From assembly GCA_963543695.1 (NCBI GenBank), contig CAUUCF010000001.1, forward strand, positions 62,001 through 126,000: 64,000 bases of DNA, read 5' to 3'. This stretch comes from CAUUCF01 sp963543695 (GTDB taxonomy: Bacteria > Pseudomonadota > Gammaproteobacteria > UBA9339). A program made the translations under genes and the position numbers. Of this stretch, positions 15,876 to 26,290 are shown in pieces; the stretch's first letter is position 1, and each line of letters begins with the position of its first letter. Under the pieces are notes generated by a model. The model had not been told where the DNA came from. It worked only from the letters and a program-made list of their open reading frames with translations, and searched no databases.

Positions 15876-18272
15876 TTATCCCGAAGTGATTACTAAATTA
15901 ATTAATTTAGGGGTGACAATTATTTTTTGAAGTTTCTTACCCGCTAGGTACTTGTTAATTTTAGGTAAATTGAGGACTAAGTTTTCTAATTCTGACTGGG
16001 TTAAATGCGGATCTATCTCCAGTACGTCACGTAATTTACCGTTAATTTGAATGACTAATTTTTTCTTCTGGTTAGGTAACTCAATAGGGGTGGCTTGAGG
16101 CCAACTAAAATTGATTTCCCAGGCTAATTGCCGCCATAAATACTCGGTGATATGGGGAATAATAGGCATTAAAACTCTTAATAAAATACTTACTCCGTAA
16201 CCTAAAAGATGGTCGGGACAAGTAGTCGATAAGAAATTAAATAATTTCATCGCTCCAGAGACTACCGTATTTAAATGGTAAAGTGCAAAATCCCGATTAA
16301 TTTCGGCTAAAATTTGTTCGATTTGTAAAAGATTGCCATCTGCTTGGGATGGTTTATTGAAAGAATAGTTAGCTAATAACGGTTTTTTAGTTAAAATAAA
16401 ATGGTATAGCCTTTTAATAAAACGATGAGCTCCTTCTACGCCCGCTTGAGACCATTCTAAAGATTGTTCAACCGGAGAAATAAAAAGCATGAATAAACGA
16501 ACGGTGTCGGCTCCGTATTGTTCAATAATCTCCCGTGGTTCTACCGTATTCCCTTTAGATTTCGACATTTTAGCTCCGTCTTTTAAAACCATTCCTTGGG
16601 TAATTAGTTTTTTAATGGGTTCTTGACCAGATAAATAACCTAAATCCCTGAGTACTTTAAAAATAAAACGAGAATATAATAGATGTAAAACGGCATGTTC
16701 TATTCCTCCAACGTAAGTATCTACGGGCATCCATTGGTCAATTTCTGCTTTTTGCAAAGTTGGAGAAGCATATTTTATTAAATACCACGAAGATTCTAAA
16801 AAAGTGTCGAAAGTATCCGTTTCTCGCGTAGCGGGACGATGACATTGTGGACATTTGACTTGATAAAAAGTAGGTAATTCCTTTAACGGTGATCCTATTT
16901 TTTCTAAAGTGACATGCGGTAATTTAACCGGTAAATCTTCGGCTTTTACTAGACCACAGTGTGGACAATAAATGATCGGGATAGGGGTTCCCCAATAGCG
17001 TTGTCGAGAAATACCCCAATCCCGTAAACGGTAATTAATTTTAATTTGAGCTAATCGTTGTTTGGTTAAATCTTGTACAATCTTTTCAAAAGCATCGTCG
17101 GAAGATAAACCGTTATATATACCCGAATTAAACAAAAATCCTTTTTCAGTATACGGCGTTAATAACGGTTCATTGGAAGCGGGTAAAGATTTACTAATTA
17201 CCGCTTTAATCGGTAAACGATATTTTTTTGCAAAAGCAAAATCTCTTTCGTCGTGGGCTGGTACCGCCATGACAGCCCCGGTACCGTAAGTCATTAACAC
17301 AAAATTAGCAATCCAAATAGGGACCAGTTCGTGATTAACGGGGTTAATGGCCTTTAAACCTGTGTCGTAACCTATTTTTTCTACGGTGACTAAATCTTTT
17401 TCAGCAGTGCTTCCTTGCTTACAACGCTTTAAAAAATTAACCAACTTCTCATCTTTCGGCAATTTTTGTACGAAAGGATGTTCTGGAGCTAAAGCGATAT
17501 AAGAAACGCCAAAAATAGTTTCTGGTTTTGTAGTAAAAACGGTGAGGGATTCGTTAGTATGATTAATGCCGAACTGGATTTCTACCCCTTTGGATTTACC
17601 GATCCAATTACGTTGCATCGTGACTACTTGAGGAGGCCATTCTTTTAAAGTATCTAAATCATTTAATAATTCTTCAGCGTAAGCAGTGATTTTTAAAAAC
17701 CATTGTTCGATTTCTCTTCGTTCTACTAAAGCTCCTGAACGCCATCCTCGACCATCGATTATTTGCTCGTTTGCTAATACCGTTTGATCAACCGGATCCC
17801 AATTGACAAAAGCTTTTTGTTTATAAGCTAAACCTCGATCGAACATTTTTAAGAAAAATTCTTGTTCAAAGCGATAATATTCTGGATCACAAGTCGTTAC
17901 TTCTCTTGACCAATCAAGATCGAAACCTAAACGTTTTAGGACGATTTTCATGTTTTGAATATTATTATAAGTCCATTCGGCTGCTGAAGAATGATTTTTT
18001 AGAGCAGCATTTTCCGCCGGTAAACCAAAAGCATCCCAACCAAAAGGTTGTAAAACGTCAAAACCTTGCATTTTACGATAACGCGTAATGGCGTCTGTAA
18101 TAGTATAATTTCTAACGTGTCCCATATGTAAATTACCGCTTGGATAAGGAAACATGGCGACAGATAAAAACTTAGTTTTAGTGGTATTTAAAGAGGGGTT
18201 CTTATTTTTTGATTGTTCCCAAAGCGCTTGTTGCTCCTTTTCTATTGTTTTTAAGTCAAAATTTAATTCCAT
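15876..18272 (-). CDS. leuS: Leucyl-tRNA synthetase
   Basis: Charges tRNA-Leu. HIGH-class motif HMGHVRNYTI near residue 49, KMSKSKGN near 570, an editing CP1 domain with GTGAVMAVPAHDERD, and a zinc-binding pair of CPHC/CPQC motifs around 420-460. At 798 residues it is shorter than E. coli LeuS (860), with loss spread across linkers; all catalytic landmarks are present. It is the first gene of the minus-strand operon to murI. Confidence 0.97.
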   Translation of the reverse strand: MELNFDLKTIEKEQQALWEQSKNKNPSLNTTKTKFLSVAMFPYPSGNLHMGHVRNYTITDAITRYRKMQGFDVLQPFGWDAFGLPAENAALKNHSSAAEWTYNNIQNMKIVLKRLGFDLDWSREVTTCDPEYYRFEQEFFLKMFDRGLAYKQKAFVNWDPVDQTVLANEQIIDGRGWRSGALVERREIEQWFLKITAYAEELLNDLDTLKEWPPQVVTMQRNWIGKSKGVEIQFGINHTNESLTVFTTKPETIFGVSYIALAPEHPFVQKLPKDEKLVNFLKRCKQGSTAEKDLVTVEKIGYDTGLKAINPVNHELVPIWIANFVLMTYGTGAVMAVPAHDERDFAFAKKYRLPIKAVISKSLPASNEPLLTPYTEKGFLFNSGIYNGLSSDDAFEKIVQDLTKQRLAQIKINYRLRDWGISRQRYWGTPIPIIYCPHCGLVKAEDLPVKLPHVTLEKIGSPLKELPTFYQVKCPQCHRPATRETDTFDTFLESSWYLIKYASPTLQKAEIDQWMPVDTYVGGIEHAVLHLLYSRFIFKVLRDLGYLSGQEPIKKLITQGMVLKDGAKMSKSKGNTVEPREIIEQYGADTVRLFMLFISPVEQSLEWSQAGVEGAHRFIKRLYHFILTKKPLLANYSFNKPSQADGNLLQIEQILAEINRDFALYHLNTVVSGAMKLFNFLSTTCPDHLLGYGVSILLRVLMPIIPHITEYLWRQLAWEINFSWPQATPIELPNQKKKLVIQINGKLRDVLEIDPHLTQSELENLVLNLPKINKYLAGKKLQKIIVTPKLINLVITSG

Positions 18273-18532
18273 AAACCAAACTCGTCATCTACAAATACAA
18301 AATTATTCAGGTTAAAACTACGTTACTTTAGTAGTTAAAGCGTTCTTTTTTAGAATTATCACTTTAGCAAAAGTTATAAAAAAGGCAAGTAATACCAGCT
18401 AAACGATCAACGTTAAAAAGGAAAACGTACGATATTTTATCGTTAAGTAAATTTGCTCTTTTGAAAGGGGCTTGAATTCGGGAATGAACTAATTTAATAT
18501 CTCAGCTGAATACTTTACGATTTGATTAAGCT

Positions 18533-19909
18533 ATGCATAAAACGATTCAGGAAATTTTATTAGCGGCTCCCATTGACCAAAAGATCAACGTTCGGGGTTG
18601 GGTAAAAACGCGAAGAGATTCTAAACTAGGAATCTCTTTTATTAATCTTTCGGATGGTTCTTGTTTACAAACTTTACAGGTAGTAGTGCCTAACAATTTA
18701 GTTAATTACGAACAGGAAGTTTTGCGTTTAACTGCGGGATGTTCAGTAGAGATTAGTGGGGTTTTAGTAGCTTCACAAGGCAATCAACAATGGGTGGAAG
18801 TACAAGCAGAACAAGTGATCGTTTTAGGATGGGTTAGTAATCCAGAAACTTATCCAATAGCCGCTAAACGTCATACTTTAGAACATTTAAGAGATTACCT
18901 TCATTTACGGGTGAGAACGAATACGATTGGGGCGGTCATGAGGGTACGACATACGATTTCTATGGCGATTCACCGTTTTTTTAATCAAAATCGTTTTTTT
19001 TGGGTACATACTCCGATTATTACTGCTAGCGATTGCGAAGGTGCCGGAGAGATGTTTAGGGTCAGTACCTTAGATTTAACGAAAAAAGAGCAAAGTTATT
19101 CTCAAGATTTTTTCGGTAAAGAATGTTTTTTAACCGTTTCGGGGCAGTTAAACGTAGAAAGTTACTGTGAAGCTTTAGGACGAGTTTATACTTTTGGTCC
19201 TGCTTTTAGGGCAGAAAATTCTAATACTAGTAGACATTTAGCAGAATTTTGGATGGTTGAGCCAGAAATTGCTTTTGCGGATCTCAATGAAGATGCGGCT
19301 TTAGCTGTGGCTTTGTTAAAAGCAATTGCAAAAGCGGTTTTAGACGAATGTTCAGAGGAGATGGCTTTTTTTGAAAAGTATGTTGACCAAAATTGTATTG
19401 TTCGATTAACAAGTTTAATGAAAGATGAGTTTATTCATTTAGATTATCAAGAAGCCATTAAAATCTTAGTAGACGCTAAACAATCGTTTACGTTGCCGGT
19501 TAAATATGGAATTGATTTGCAAGCGGAGCATGAACGTTTTTTGACAGAACAAGTGATGAAACAACCGATTATTTTGAAAAATTATCCGAAAGAAATTAAA
19601 AGTTTTTATATGCGGTTAAACGATGATCAAAAAACGGTAGCGGCGATGGATCTTTTAGTACCTGGAGTAGGTGAGATTATTGGAGGAAGCCAGCGAGAAG
19701 AACGCTTAGAGGTTTTAGAGCATCGCATGCGAGAACTTAAAATGGACGTTAATTTATACCAATGGTATTTAGATTTACGACGCTACGGTTCAGTGTATCA
19801 TGCGGGGTTTGGTTTAGGTTTAGAACGGATGGTAATGTATGTAACGGGAATTAATAATATCAGAGACGTAATTCCGTTCCCGCGTTACCCAAAACATGCA
19901 GAATTTTAA
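18533..19909 (+). CDS. asnS: Asparaginyl-tRNA synthetase
   Basis: Charges tRNA-Asn directly. An OB-fold anticodon domain comes first (KINVRGWVKTRRDSK), then the class II core: FRAENSNTSRHLAEFWMVEPE (motif 2), GGSQREERL and GLGLERMVMY.TG...IRDVIPFPR (motif 3). At 458 residues it is near E. coli AsnS (466). It is divergent from leuS across a 260-nt intergenic region and is followed 14 nt later by tyrS. Confidence 0.96.
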   Translation: MHKTIQEILLAAPIDQKINVRGWVKTRRDSKLGISFINLSDGSCLQTLQVVVPNNLVNYEQEVLRLTAGCSVEISGVLVASQGNQQWVEVQAEQVIVLGWVSNPETYPIAAKRHTLEHLRDYLHLRVRTNTIGAVMRVRHTISMAIHRFFNQNRFFWVHTPIITASDCEGAGEMFRVSTLDLTKKEQSYSQDFFGKECFLTVSGQLNVESYCEALGRVYTFGPAFRAENSNTSRHLAEFWMVEPEIAFADLNEDAALAVALLKAIAKAVLDECSEEMAFFEKYVDQNCIVRLTSLMKDEFIHLDYQEAIKILVDAKQSFTLPVKYGIDLQAEHERFLTEQVMKQPIILKNYPKEIKSFYMRLNDDQKTVAAMDLLVPGVGEIIGGSQREERLEVLEHRMRELKMDVNLYQWYLDLRRYGSVYHAGFGLGLERMVMYVTGINNIRDVIPFPRYPKHAEF

Positions 19910-19923
19910 GTAGGTTATTTTTT

Positions 19924-21114
19924 ATGTTCGTAGAGGAGTTAGAAAATTGTGCCGAGATAATTGGTAAACAGGAGTTACTATTAGCTTTAGAAAAACCACA
20001 AAAATCTTTAAGTATTAAATTTGGCATGGATCCAACGGCACCTGATTTGCATTTAGGACATACGGTAGTTTTGAATCAGCTGCGCCGTTTTCAAGAGGCT
20101 GGTCATTTAGTAAAAATCGTAATTGGGGATTTTACCGCTATGATCGGTGATCCAAGTGGTAAGAATGCTTTACGCCCGATGTTAACCAGGGAAGAAGTTT
20201 TAAAAAACGCGGAGACCTACCAAAAGCAAATCTTTAAGATATTACGTTCGGATCGAACAGAGATTTATTTTAATTCAGCATGGTTAGGTAAATTTTCGAC
20301 GATAGACCTTTTAAAATTAAGTGCGAAATATACTGTGGCTAGGATGTTAGAAAGGGATGATTTTGAAAATCGTTATCGTCATCAAACGCCGATTGCTATT
20401 TGTGAATTTTTATATCCTTTATTGCAAGGATATGATTCGGTAGCGTTGCGGTCGGACGTAGAAATCGGGGGAAATGATCAAAAATTTAACTTGTTAGTGG
20501 GTCGTGAGTTACAGAAGCGTTACGAACAAAAACCACAAATCGTCATTACCATGCCTTTATTAGAAGGTTTAGACGGGGAGAAAAAAATGTCTAAATCTTT
20601 AGGTAATTACGTTGGTATTGATGAAGAACCTAAAGTAATGTTTGGTAAATTAATGTCGATATCGGACGTATTAATGTGGCGTTATTTATCTTTATTAAGT
20701 TTTAAATCTAAGCAAGAGATCGCTGCTTTAAAAAAACAAGTACAGCTCAATTTAAATCCGCGAGACGTAAAGTTTGATTTAGCTTTAGAACTCGTAGAAC
20801 GTTTTTACGATCGTCAAACGGCGTTAGATGCTAAGCAGGCTTTTATTGATCAATTTCAAAAGCAACAACTCCCAGAATTAATTCCGGAGCAAACGTTGAC
20901 GGTTGATGCGGAAGTGAAATTAGTTCAAGCTTTAAAATTAACGCAGTTAACGGAAAGTTTGTCTGCTGCTCGTCGTTTAATACAACAAGGGGGAGTAAAA
21001 TTGGATGGGATTAAAGTAACGGATATCAATTTAACCTTATCTAACCAACGAAATTATTTAATACAGTGTGGTAAACATAAATTTTTACGGTTAAAATTAA
21101 AGGAGCAAAATTAA
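19924..21114 (+). CDS. tyrS: Tyrosyl-tRNA synthetase
   Basis: Charges tRNA-Tyr. GMDPTAPDLHLGHTV holds the HIGH signature and KMSKSLGN the second class I motif. The C-terminal S4 RNA-binding domain is visible (SAARRLIQQGGVKLDGIKV). The HLGH form and 396-residue length match the TyrRS type common in many gammaproteobacteria (TyrZ-like) rather than E. coli TyrS. It follows asnS closely. Confidence 0.95.
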   Translation: MFVEELENCAEIIGKQELLLALEKPQKSLSIKFGMDPTAPDLHLGHTVVLNQLRRFQEAGHLVKIVIGDFTAMIGDPSGKNALRPMLTREEVLKNAETYQKQIFKILRSDRTEIYFNSAWLGKFSTIDLLKLSAKYTVARMLERDDFENRYRHQTPIAICEFLYPLLQGYDSVALRSDVEIGGNDQKFNLLVGRELQKRYEQKPQIVITMPLLEGLDGEKKMSKSLGNYVGIDEEPKVMFGKLMSISDVLMWRYLSLLSFKSKQEIAALKKQVQLNLNPRDVKFDLALELVERFYDRQTALDAKQAFIDQFQKQQLPELIPEQTLTVDAEVKLVQALKLTQLTESLSAARRLIQQGGVKLDGIKVTDINLTLSNQRNYLIQCGKHKFLRLKLKEQN

Positions 21115-21174
21115 ACCGACGTAAATGATTTTAAACGAAATTATAAAAATTTTGTTTATTCTTTTGGCAATGGA

Positions 21175-21202
21175 TTGCATTTTATGAAAATAAGTTTATA
21201 CT
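21175..21202 (+). promoter_or_regulatory. Sigma-70 promoter for rho
   Basis: TTGCAT at 21175-21180 and TATACT at 21197-21202 are separated by 16 nt. Transcription would begin near 21210, leaving a leader of about 45 nt before the rho ATG. Confidence 0.65.
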
Positions 21203-21254
21203 ACACTCTGTTTTTATTTCTAGAAGTTATCTTGTAATTTTCTTTGGAGCATTT

Positions 21255-22886
21255 ATGCAAAACGAGGAATCATCGTTAATTAATAATACTGTCGATTATG
21301 AAGTTAAGAATTTAGAACAAAGTGAAAAAAATCAGTTGAATGAAAAGGGTACTAAAACGGTAAAAATACCGAAAAAAAATCCGGTAAAAAATAAAGATTT
21401 ACCATTAATGGAACAGACCAAGGTTGAGAGTAATGTCGTTACGGATGAGCATCGTTTAGCAGAAGAGAATAGTAGTCAAACGGCGGGATCTAAAAATTTA
21501 AAAAAAGGTAGTTTTAAAGAAGCAGCCCCTCGGAAATTTTTTAGTAAAAGTAATACAACGAGTAGTACCGTACAGGATGCGGAAAAAACGGAACAGCAAA
21601 AAAAGGTTTTGTCAAAATTTCAAATTAACGATTTAGCAGAATTAAAAGTAAAAACTCCAGCGGAGTTGATGAACTTAGCTCAAGAATTTGGAATAGAAAA
21701 CGTAGCACGGTTAAGAAAGCAAGAATTGATTTTTGCTATTTTAAAAGTTTTCATGCAACATAACAAAGATATTTATAGTCATGGGGTTTTGGAGATATTA
21801 CCTGATGGTTTTGGTTTTTTACGTTCAACCGATAGTTCGTATTTAGCTGGTCCAGACGATATTTATATTTCGCCTAATCAAATCCGTCGTTTTAATTTAC
21901 GTACCGGAGATACTTTAAGTGGTAAAATTAGACCCCCTAAAGATAATGAACGTTACTTTGCGTTGTTTCAATTAGAAAAAATTAATTTCGATACTCCCGA
22001 AGAGGCAATGCATAAAGTGTTGTTTGAAAATTTAACTCCTTTGTTTGCGAATCAACGTCTTAAAATGGAACAAGGAAATGGTTCTTCGGCTGATTTAACG
22101 GCAAGAATTATTGATTTAGTTGCTCCAGTAGGAAAGGGACAGCGAGGATTAATCGTTTCTCCGCCTAAAGCGGGTAAAACGATTATGTTGAAAAACATTG
22201 CTCATGCTATTACTGCTAACCATCCGGAATGTTATTTAATCGTGTTGTTAATTGATGAGCGACCGGAAGAGGTAACCGATATGGCCCGTTCGGTGAAAGG
22301 AGAAGTTTTAGCTAGTACGTTTGATGAACCAGCTACTCGGCATATTCAAGTAGCCGAAATGGCTTTAGAAAAAGCTAAACGTTTAGTAGAGCATAAAAAA
22401 GACGTTGTTATTTTATTAGATTCTATTACACGCTTAGCGAGAGCTTATAATACGGTAATTCCAGCTTCGGGGAAAGTATTGACCGGAGGAGTAGATGCTA
22501 ACGCTTTGCAGCGGCCGAAACGTTTTTTTGGAGCAGCGCGTAATATTGAAGAAGGAGGTAGTTTGACGATTTTAGCGACGGCTTTAATCGATACGGGTTC
22601 TAAAATGGACGAAGTAATCTATGAAGAGTTTAAAGGTACCGGGAATATGGAGATTCACTTGAATCGTCATATCGCCGAAAAACGGGTATTCCCAGCGATT
22701 GATATTAATCGATCAGGAACTAGACGAGAAGATTTAATTGTTTCAGCGGAAGAATTACAAAAAGTTTGGATCTTACGGAAAATCCTCCATTCGATGGATG
22801 AAATTGCGGCGGCAGAATTTTTAATTGAAAGGTTAAAAACTTCTAAAACTAATTTAGATTTCTTTGCGGCGATGAAAAAAGGTTAA
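21255..22886 (+). CDS. rho: Transcription termination factor Rho, N-terminally extended
   Basis: An RNA-dependent ATPase hexamer that ends transcripts. The canonical protein starts around residue 125 (LAELKVKTPAELMNLAQEF), with RNA-binding YGFLR-like GFGFLRS, Walker A PPKAGKTIML, LLIDERPEEVTDM and the R-finger GGSLTILATALIDTG region. Before it lie about 120 low-complexity, Lys/Glu/Asn/Ser-rich residues. Such acidic-basic insertions occur in several bacterial Rho proteins but not in E. coli (419 residues). It has its own promoter and is followed 3 nt later by glmS. Confidence 0.96.
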   Translation: MQNEESSLINNTVDYEVKNLEQSEKNQLNEKGTKTVKIPKKNPVKNKDLPLMEQTKVESNVVTDEHRLAEENSSQTAGSKNLKKGSFKEAAPRKFFSKSNTTSSTVQDAEKTEQQKKVLSKFQINDLAELKVKTPAELMNLAQEFGIENVARLRKQELIFAILKVFMQHNKDIYSHGVLEILPDGFGFLRSTDSSYLAGPDDIYISPNQIRRFNLRTGDTLSGKIRPPKDNERYFALFQLEKINFDTPEEAMHKVLFENLTPLFANQRLKMEQGNGSSADLTARIIDLVAPVGKGQRGLIVSPPKAGKTIMLKNIAHAITANHPECYLIVLLIDERPEEVTDMARSVKGEVLASTFDEPATRHIQVAEMALEKAKRLVEHKKDVVILLDSITRLARAYNTVIPASGKVLTGGVDANALQRPKRFFGAARNIEEGGSLTILATALIDTGSKMDEVIYEEFKGTGNMEIHLNRHIAEKRVFPAIDINRSGTRREDLIVSAEELQKVWILRKILHSMDEIAAAEFLIERLKTSKTNLDFFAAMKKG

Positions 22887-22889
22887 AAT

Positions 22890-24692
22890 ATGTGTGGGAT
22901 TGTAGGGATTGCGAGTAACGCAACGAAAGTAGTTGGTTTATTGATCAATAGTTTAAAAACCTTAGAATACCGTGGTTATGATTCTACGGGAGTAGCGTTT
23001 ATTGATGATCAGCAATTAAAAATAGTGAAAACAACGGGTAAAGTTAAAGATTTAGAACGATTACTAGCTAAACAACAACGTAACGACGCTTTAATCGGGA
23101 TTGGACATACTCGCTGGGCTACGCATGGAGCAGTCAACCAAACCAATGCTCATCCCCTTTTCGTGGATAATCTAGCGATTGTTCATAACGGAGTAATTGA
23201 GAATTATCAAGCGTTAAAACAGCGGTTATTAGATAAAGGGGTCCATTTTACAACGGATACGGATACGGAAGTAATCGCCCAGTTAATTGTAGATTTAGTG
23301 CGTCAAGGAAACGAATTATTAACGGCGATTCAATTGACGGTTGAGCAGTTGGTGGGCGCTTATGTTTTTGCGTTGTTAGCTGAGGATCAGCCAGAAACGA
23401 TCTATGCGGTTAAAAAAGGGGGCAATCCTTTAGTGGTTGGTTTAGGGAACCGAGTTAATTATTTGGCTTCAGATGTTCATGGTTTATTAGCGTATACAAA
23501 TCGGTTTTTATGGTTAGAAGACGGTAACGTCTTAGTTTTAACGGCTCAAACGGTACAAGTATTAAACTGTCAAGGAAAAGAAATTAAGTTGCCAGAGAAA
23601 CAAATATTTGCGGATCAAAACCTAACTAGTGATTTAGGAACATATGAATATTATATGCAAAAAGAAATATTTGAGCAGGCTACTGTTTTTACAAAGAACA
23701 CGGACCACTTAACTTTGCCGGCTATTTTAACGAAATTTGGGGTTGGTTTTGAACAAATTTTGCCTCAAGTAAAAATGGTACATTTAGTAGCTTGTGGATC
23801 TAGTTATCATGCTGCTTTAGTCGCTAAATATTGGCTAGAACAAGTGGGAATTGCCGCTCAAGTGGAAATTGCTAGTGAATACCGTTATCGCCAACTGGTA
23901 GTTTTACCGAATACTTTATTTATTACTTTATCGCAATCTGGAGAGACAGCTGACGTAATTGCTGCTTTACATAAAGCAAAAACGATTAATTATTTAACTT
24001 ATTTAACTTTTTGTAACGTAGCTGAAAGTACGATTGCTAGGGAATCTGATTTCGTTTATTTGATTAACGCAGGACCGGAAATCGGAGTGGCAACGACCAA
24101 AGCTTTTACCGCTCAGCTGTTAGGGTTATGGTATTTCACCCAATGTTTGCGATCGGAGAGTAATTTTACGACGGTTTTAAATTTACCTTCGTTGGCTAAT
24201 CAAATTTTAACTTTAGATCGAGAAATTAGTGGGTTAGCTCGTTTGTTACAGTATTCTAACAGCGTTTTTTATTTAGGTCGGGGAGTGGGTGCTCCAATTG
24301 CGATGGAAGGAGCTTTAAAATTGAAAGAAATTTCGTATTTACACGCGGAAGCTTATCCGGCAGGAGAACTTAAACATGGTTCATTAGCTCTAATCGATAA
24401 GCAAATATTCGTGATTGCGTTGTTGCCGAACGATGGCTTACAAGAAAAAATGATCTCTAATTTGCAAGAAGTTAGTACTCGAGGAGGACAATTAATATTA
24501 TTTGCGGATCAACGTTTAGAGAAGTTAATTGCTCGTGATTGGCATTATTGTTTAATGCCTGCAATGAGTGTCGATCTAGTACCGATGTTGTACGTGATAG
24601 CTTTACAATTATTGGCTTATCACGTAGCTTTTTTACGGGGTTTAAATGTAGATCAGCCTAGGAATTTAGCTAAATCAGTAACGGTAGAATAA
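22890..24692 (+). CDS. glmS: Glucosamine-6-phosphate synthase
   Basis: Makes glucosamine-6-phosphate from fructose-6-phosphate and glutamine, at the head of UDP-GlcNAc synthesis for wall and LPS. The N-terminal Cys nucleophile follows Met (CGIVGIAS). The glutaminase domain has HTRWATHGAV and ends near 220. Two SIS domains follow (VACGSSYHAALVAKYW; LGRGVGAPIAMEGALKLKE), then the C-terminal AKSVTVE. 600 residues is normal. Unlike NadE here, this glutaminase domain is intact. Confidence 0.96.
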   Translation: MCGIVGIASNATKVVGLLINSLKTLEYRGYDSTGVAFIDDQQLKIVKTTGKVKDLERLLAKQQRNDALIGIGHTRWATHGAVNQTNAHPLFVDNLAIVHNGVIENYQALKQRLLDKGVHFTTDTDTEVIAQLIVDLVRQGNELLTAIQLTVEQLVGAYVFALLAEDQPETIYAVKKGGNPLVVGLGNRVNYLASDVHGLLAYTNRFLWLEDGNVLVLTAQTVQVLNCQGKEIKLPEKQIFADQNLTSDLGTYEYYMQKEIFEQATVFTKNTDHLTLPAILTKFGVGFEQILPQVKMVHLVACGSSYHAALVAKYWLEQVGIAAQVEIASEYRYRQLVVLPNTLFITLSQSGETADVIAALHKAKTINYLTYLTFCNVAESTIARESDFVYLINAGPEIGVATTKAFTAQLLGLWYFTQCLRSESNFTTVLNLPSLANQILTLDREISGLARLLQYSNSVFYLGRGVGAPIAMEGALKLKEISYLHAEAYPAGELKHGSLALIDKQIFVIALLPNDGLQEKMISNLQEVSTRGGQLILFADQRLEKLIARDWHYCLMPAMSVDLVPMLYVIALQLLAYHVAFLRGLNVDQPRNLAKSVTVE

Positions 24693-24700
24693 AGAAATGC

Positions 24701-24730
24701 TTGCAAGTTCTTTAATTTTATGGTTACACT
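24701..24730 (+). promoter_or_regulatory. Sigma-70 promoter for acpP
   Basis: TTGCAA at 24701-24706 and TACACT at 24725-24730 with an 18-nt spacer, about 40 nt before the acpP ATG. This would allow separate strong expression of acyl carrier protein. Confidence 0.5.
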
Positions 24731-24770
24731 GATTGCCGAGAAGTGATTTATTTGATGAGGTAAGAGTTTT

Positions 24771-25019
24771 ATGTTAACGGTTGAAGAAAGAGTAAAAGCA
24801 GTAATTGCAAAGAGTTTAGATATTGCTGATAAAGATAGTATTACGGGAAATTCTTCTTTTGTGGATGATTTAGGGGCTGATTCATTAGATTCAGTAGAGT
24901 TAATAATGGCGTTAGAAGAAGAATTTGGTACCGAAATCTCAGATAGTGATTCTGAAAAAATCGTAACCGTACAACAGGCGATCGATTATATCACGGAGAA
25001 GTTGGAAAAAGGAGAATAA
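24771..25019 (+). CDS. acpP: Acyl carrier protein
   Basis: Carries fatty-acyl chains on phosphopantetheine. The attachment Ser lies in DDLGADSLDSVELIMALEEEFG. At 82 residues it is acidic and helical, as expected. fabF follows after 24 nt; fabD and fabG, which normally precede acpP, are not in this window. Confidence 0.97.
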   Translation: MLTVEERVKAVIAKSLDIADKDSITGNSSFVDDLGADSLDSVELIMALEEEFGTEISDSDSEKIVTVQQAIDYITEKLEKGE

Positions 25020-25043
25020 CCAAAGTTAAATTAATTGCTTAAT

Positions 25044-26288
25044 ATGAAACATCGTCGAGTGGTAGTAACAGGATTAGGTATGGTAACACCGGTAGGTGTA
25101 GACGTTGTTTCTTCGTGGCAAGCTTTGGTTGCGGGTCAAAGTGGAGTTCGCCGAATAAAAGCTTTTGATACTGAGCATTTTCCGATTAAAGTAGCGGCAG
25201 AAGTACAAAATTTTGATCCAAAAGCTTATTTTGATTTTGAACCGCGCTATGTTCGTAGAGGGGAACTTTTCGTCCAATATGCAGTGGCAGCTGCTTCTCA
25301 GGCAGTTGAAGATTCAGGTTTAGAAATTACGGAAAAGGAAGCTCCTTTGATAGGGGTATCGATTGGGGCAGGAATGGGAGGATTAACTTCTATTCAACGT
25401 AATCATGATGCTTTTAAGGCACGTGGAGTACGCGGCATTTCACCTTGGTTTATCCCTTACGGGATTACGAATATGATTCCGGGATTAGTAGCGATGAAAT
25501 ATCGTTGCCTAGGGCCTAATTTTTCGATCGTTAGCGCTTGTAGTACGGGTGCTCATAATATCGGTAACGCTGCTCGTTTAATCGATTATGGGGATGCGGA
25601 TGTCATGATTGCCGGTGGATGTGAAATGGCTACCTCAGCGTTGGGATTTGGGGGGTTTGCAATTTTACATGCTTTATCTAATCGAGAAGTAGCACCAGAA
25701 AAAGCGAGTTGTCCTTGGGATAGAGAACGGGACGGTTTCGTCTTTGGAGAAGGGGCAGGAGTAGTCATTTTAGAAGAATACGAACATGCAAAAAAGCGAG
25801 GTGCTAAAATTTATGCAGAACTAGTAGGTTATGGGGCTAGTGATGACGGTTTCCATGCTACTTTACCAGAAGAAGATGGGTTAGGAGCTTATTTAGCGAT
25901 GCAGCGTGCTTTACAAGATAGTCAATGCGAAACAAAGCAAGTAGATTACATTAATGCGCATGCTACTTCTACTTTAAAAGGAGACGTGATTGAAGTACGA
26001 GCAATTAAAAAATTATTTAAGGAGCATGCGAAACGGTTAATGGTTTCAGGAACGAAATCAATGTTAGGTCATTTATTAGGAGCGGCTGGAGCAGTAGAAG
26101 CAATTGTAACGATTCTAAGTTTACATCATCAAGTAATTACTCCTACGATTAATTTACATCATCCAGACGAAGAATGTGATTTAGATTTTGTTCCTTTAGT
26201 AGCGAGGGACGCTAAAATTAATTTAGCATTAAGTAATTCTTTTGGTTTCGGCGGTACAAACGTTAGTTTAGCGTTTCAACGGATATAA
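25044..26288 (+). CDS. fabF: 3-oxoacyl-ACP synthase II
   Basis: Elongates acyl-ACP by condensation with malonyl-ACP. The catalytic triad is present: Cys in VSACSTGAHN, His in NAHATST, and His in KSMLGHLLGAAG. The start is taken at ATG 25044 (MKHRRVVVTGLGMV), not the TTG three codons earlier. About 414 residues is normal. It sits in acpP-fabF-mltG-tmk; pabC, often between fabF and mltG, is missing. Confidence 0.96.
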   Translation: MKHRRVVVTGLGMVTPVGVDVVSSWQALVAGQSGVRRIKAFDTEHFPIKVAAEVQNFDPKAYFDFEPRYVRRGELFVQYAVAAASQAVEDSGLEITEKEAPLIGVSIGAGMGGLTSIQRNHDAFKARGVRGISPWFIPYGITNMIPGLVAMKYRCLGPNFSIVSACSTGAHNIGNAARLIDYGDADVMIAGGCEMATSALGFGGFAILHALSNREVAPEKASCPWDRERDGFVFGEGAGVVILEEYEHAKKRGAKIYAELVGYGASDDGFHATLPEEDGLGAYLAMQRALQDSQCETKQVDYINAHATSTLKGDVIEVRAIKKLFKEHAKRLMVSGTKSMLGHLLGAAGAVEAIVTILSLHHQVITPTINLHHPDEECDLDFVPLVARDAKINLALSNSFGFGGTNVSLAFQRI

Positions 26289-26290
26289 AG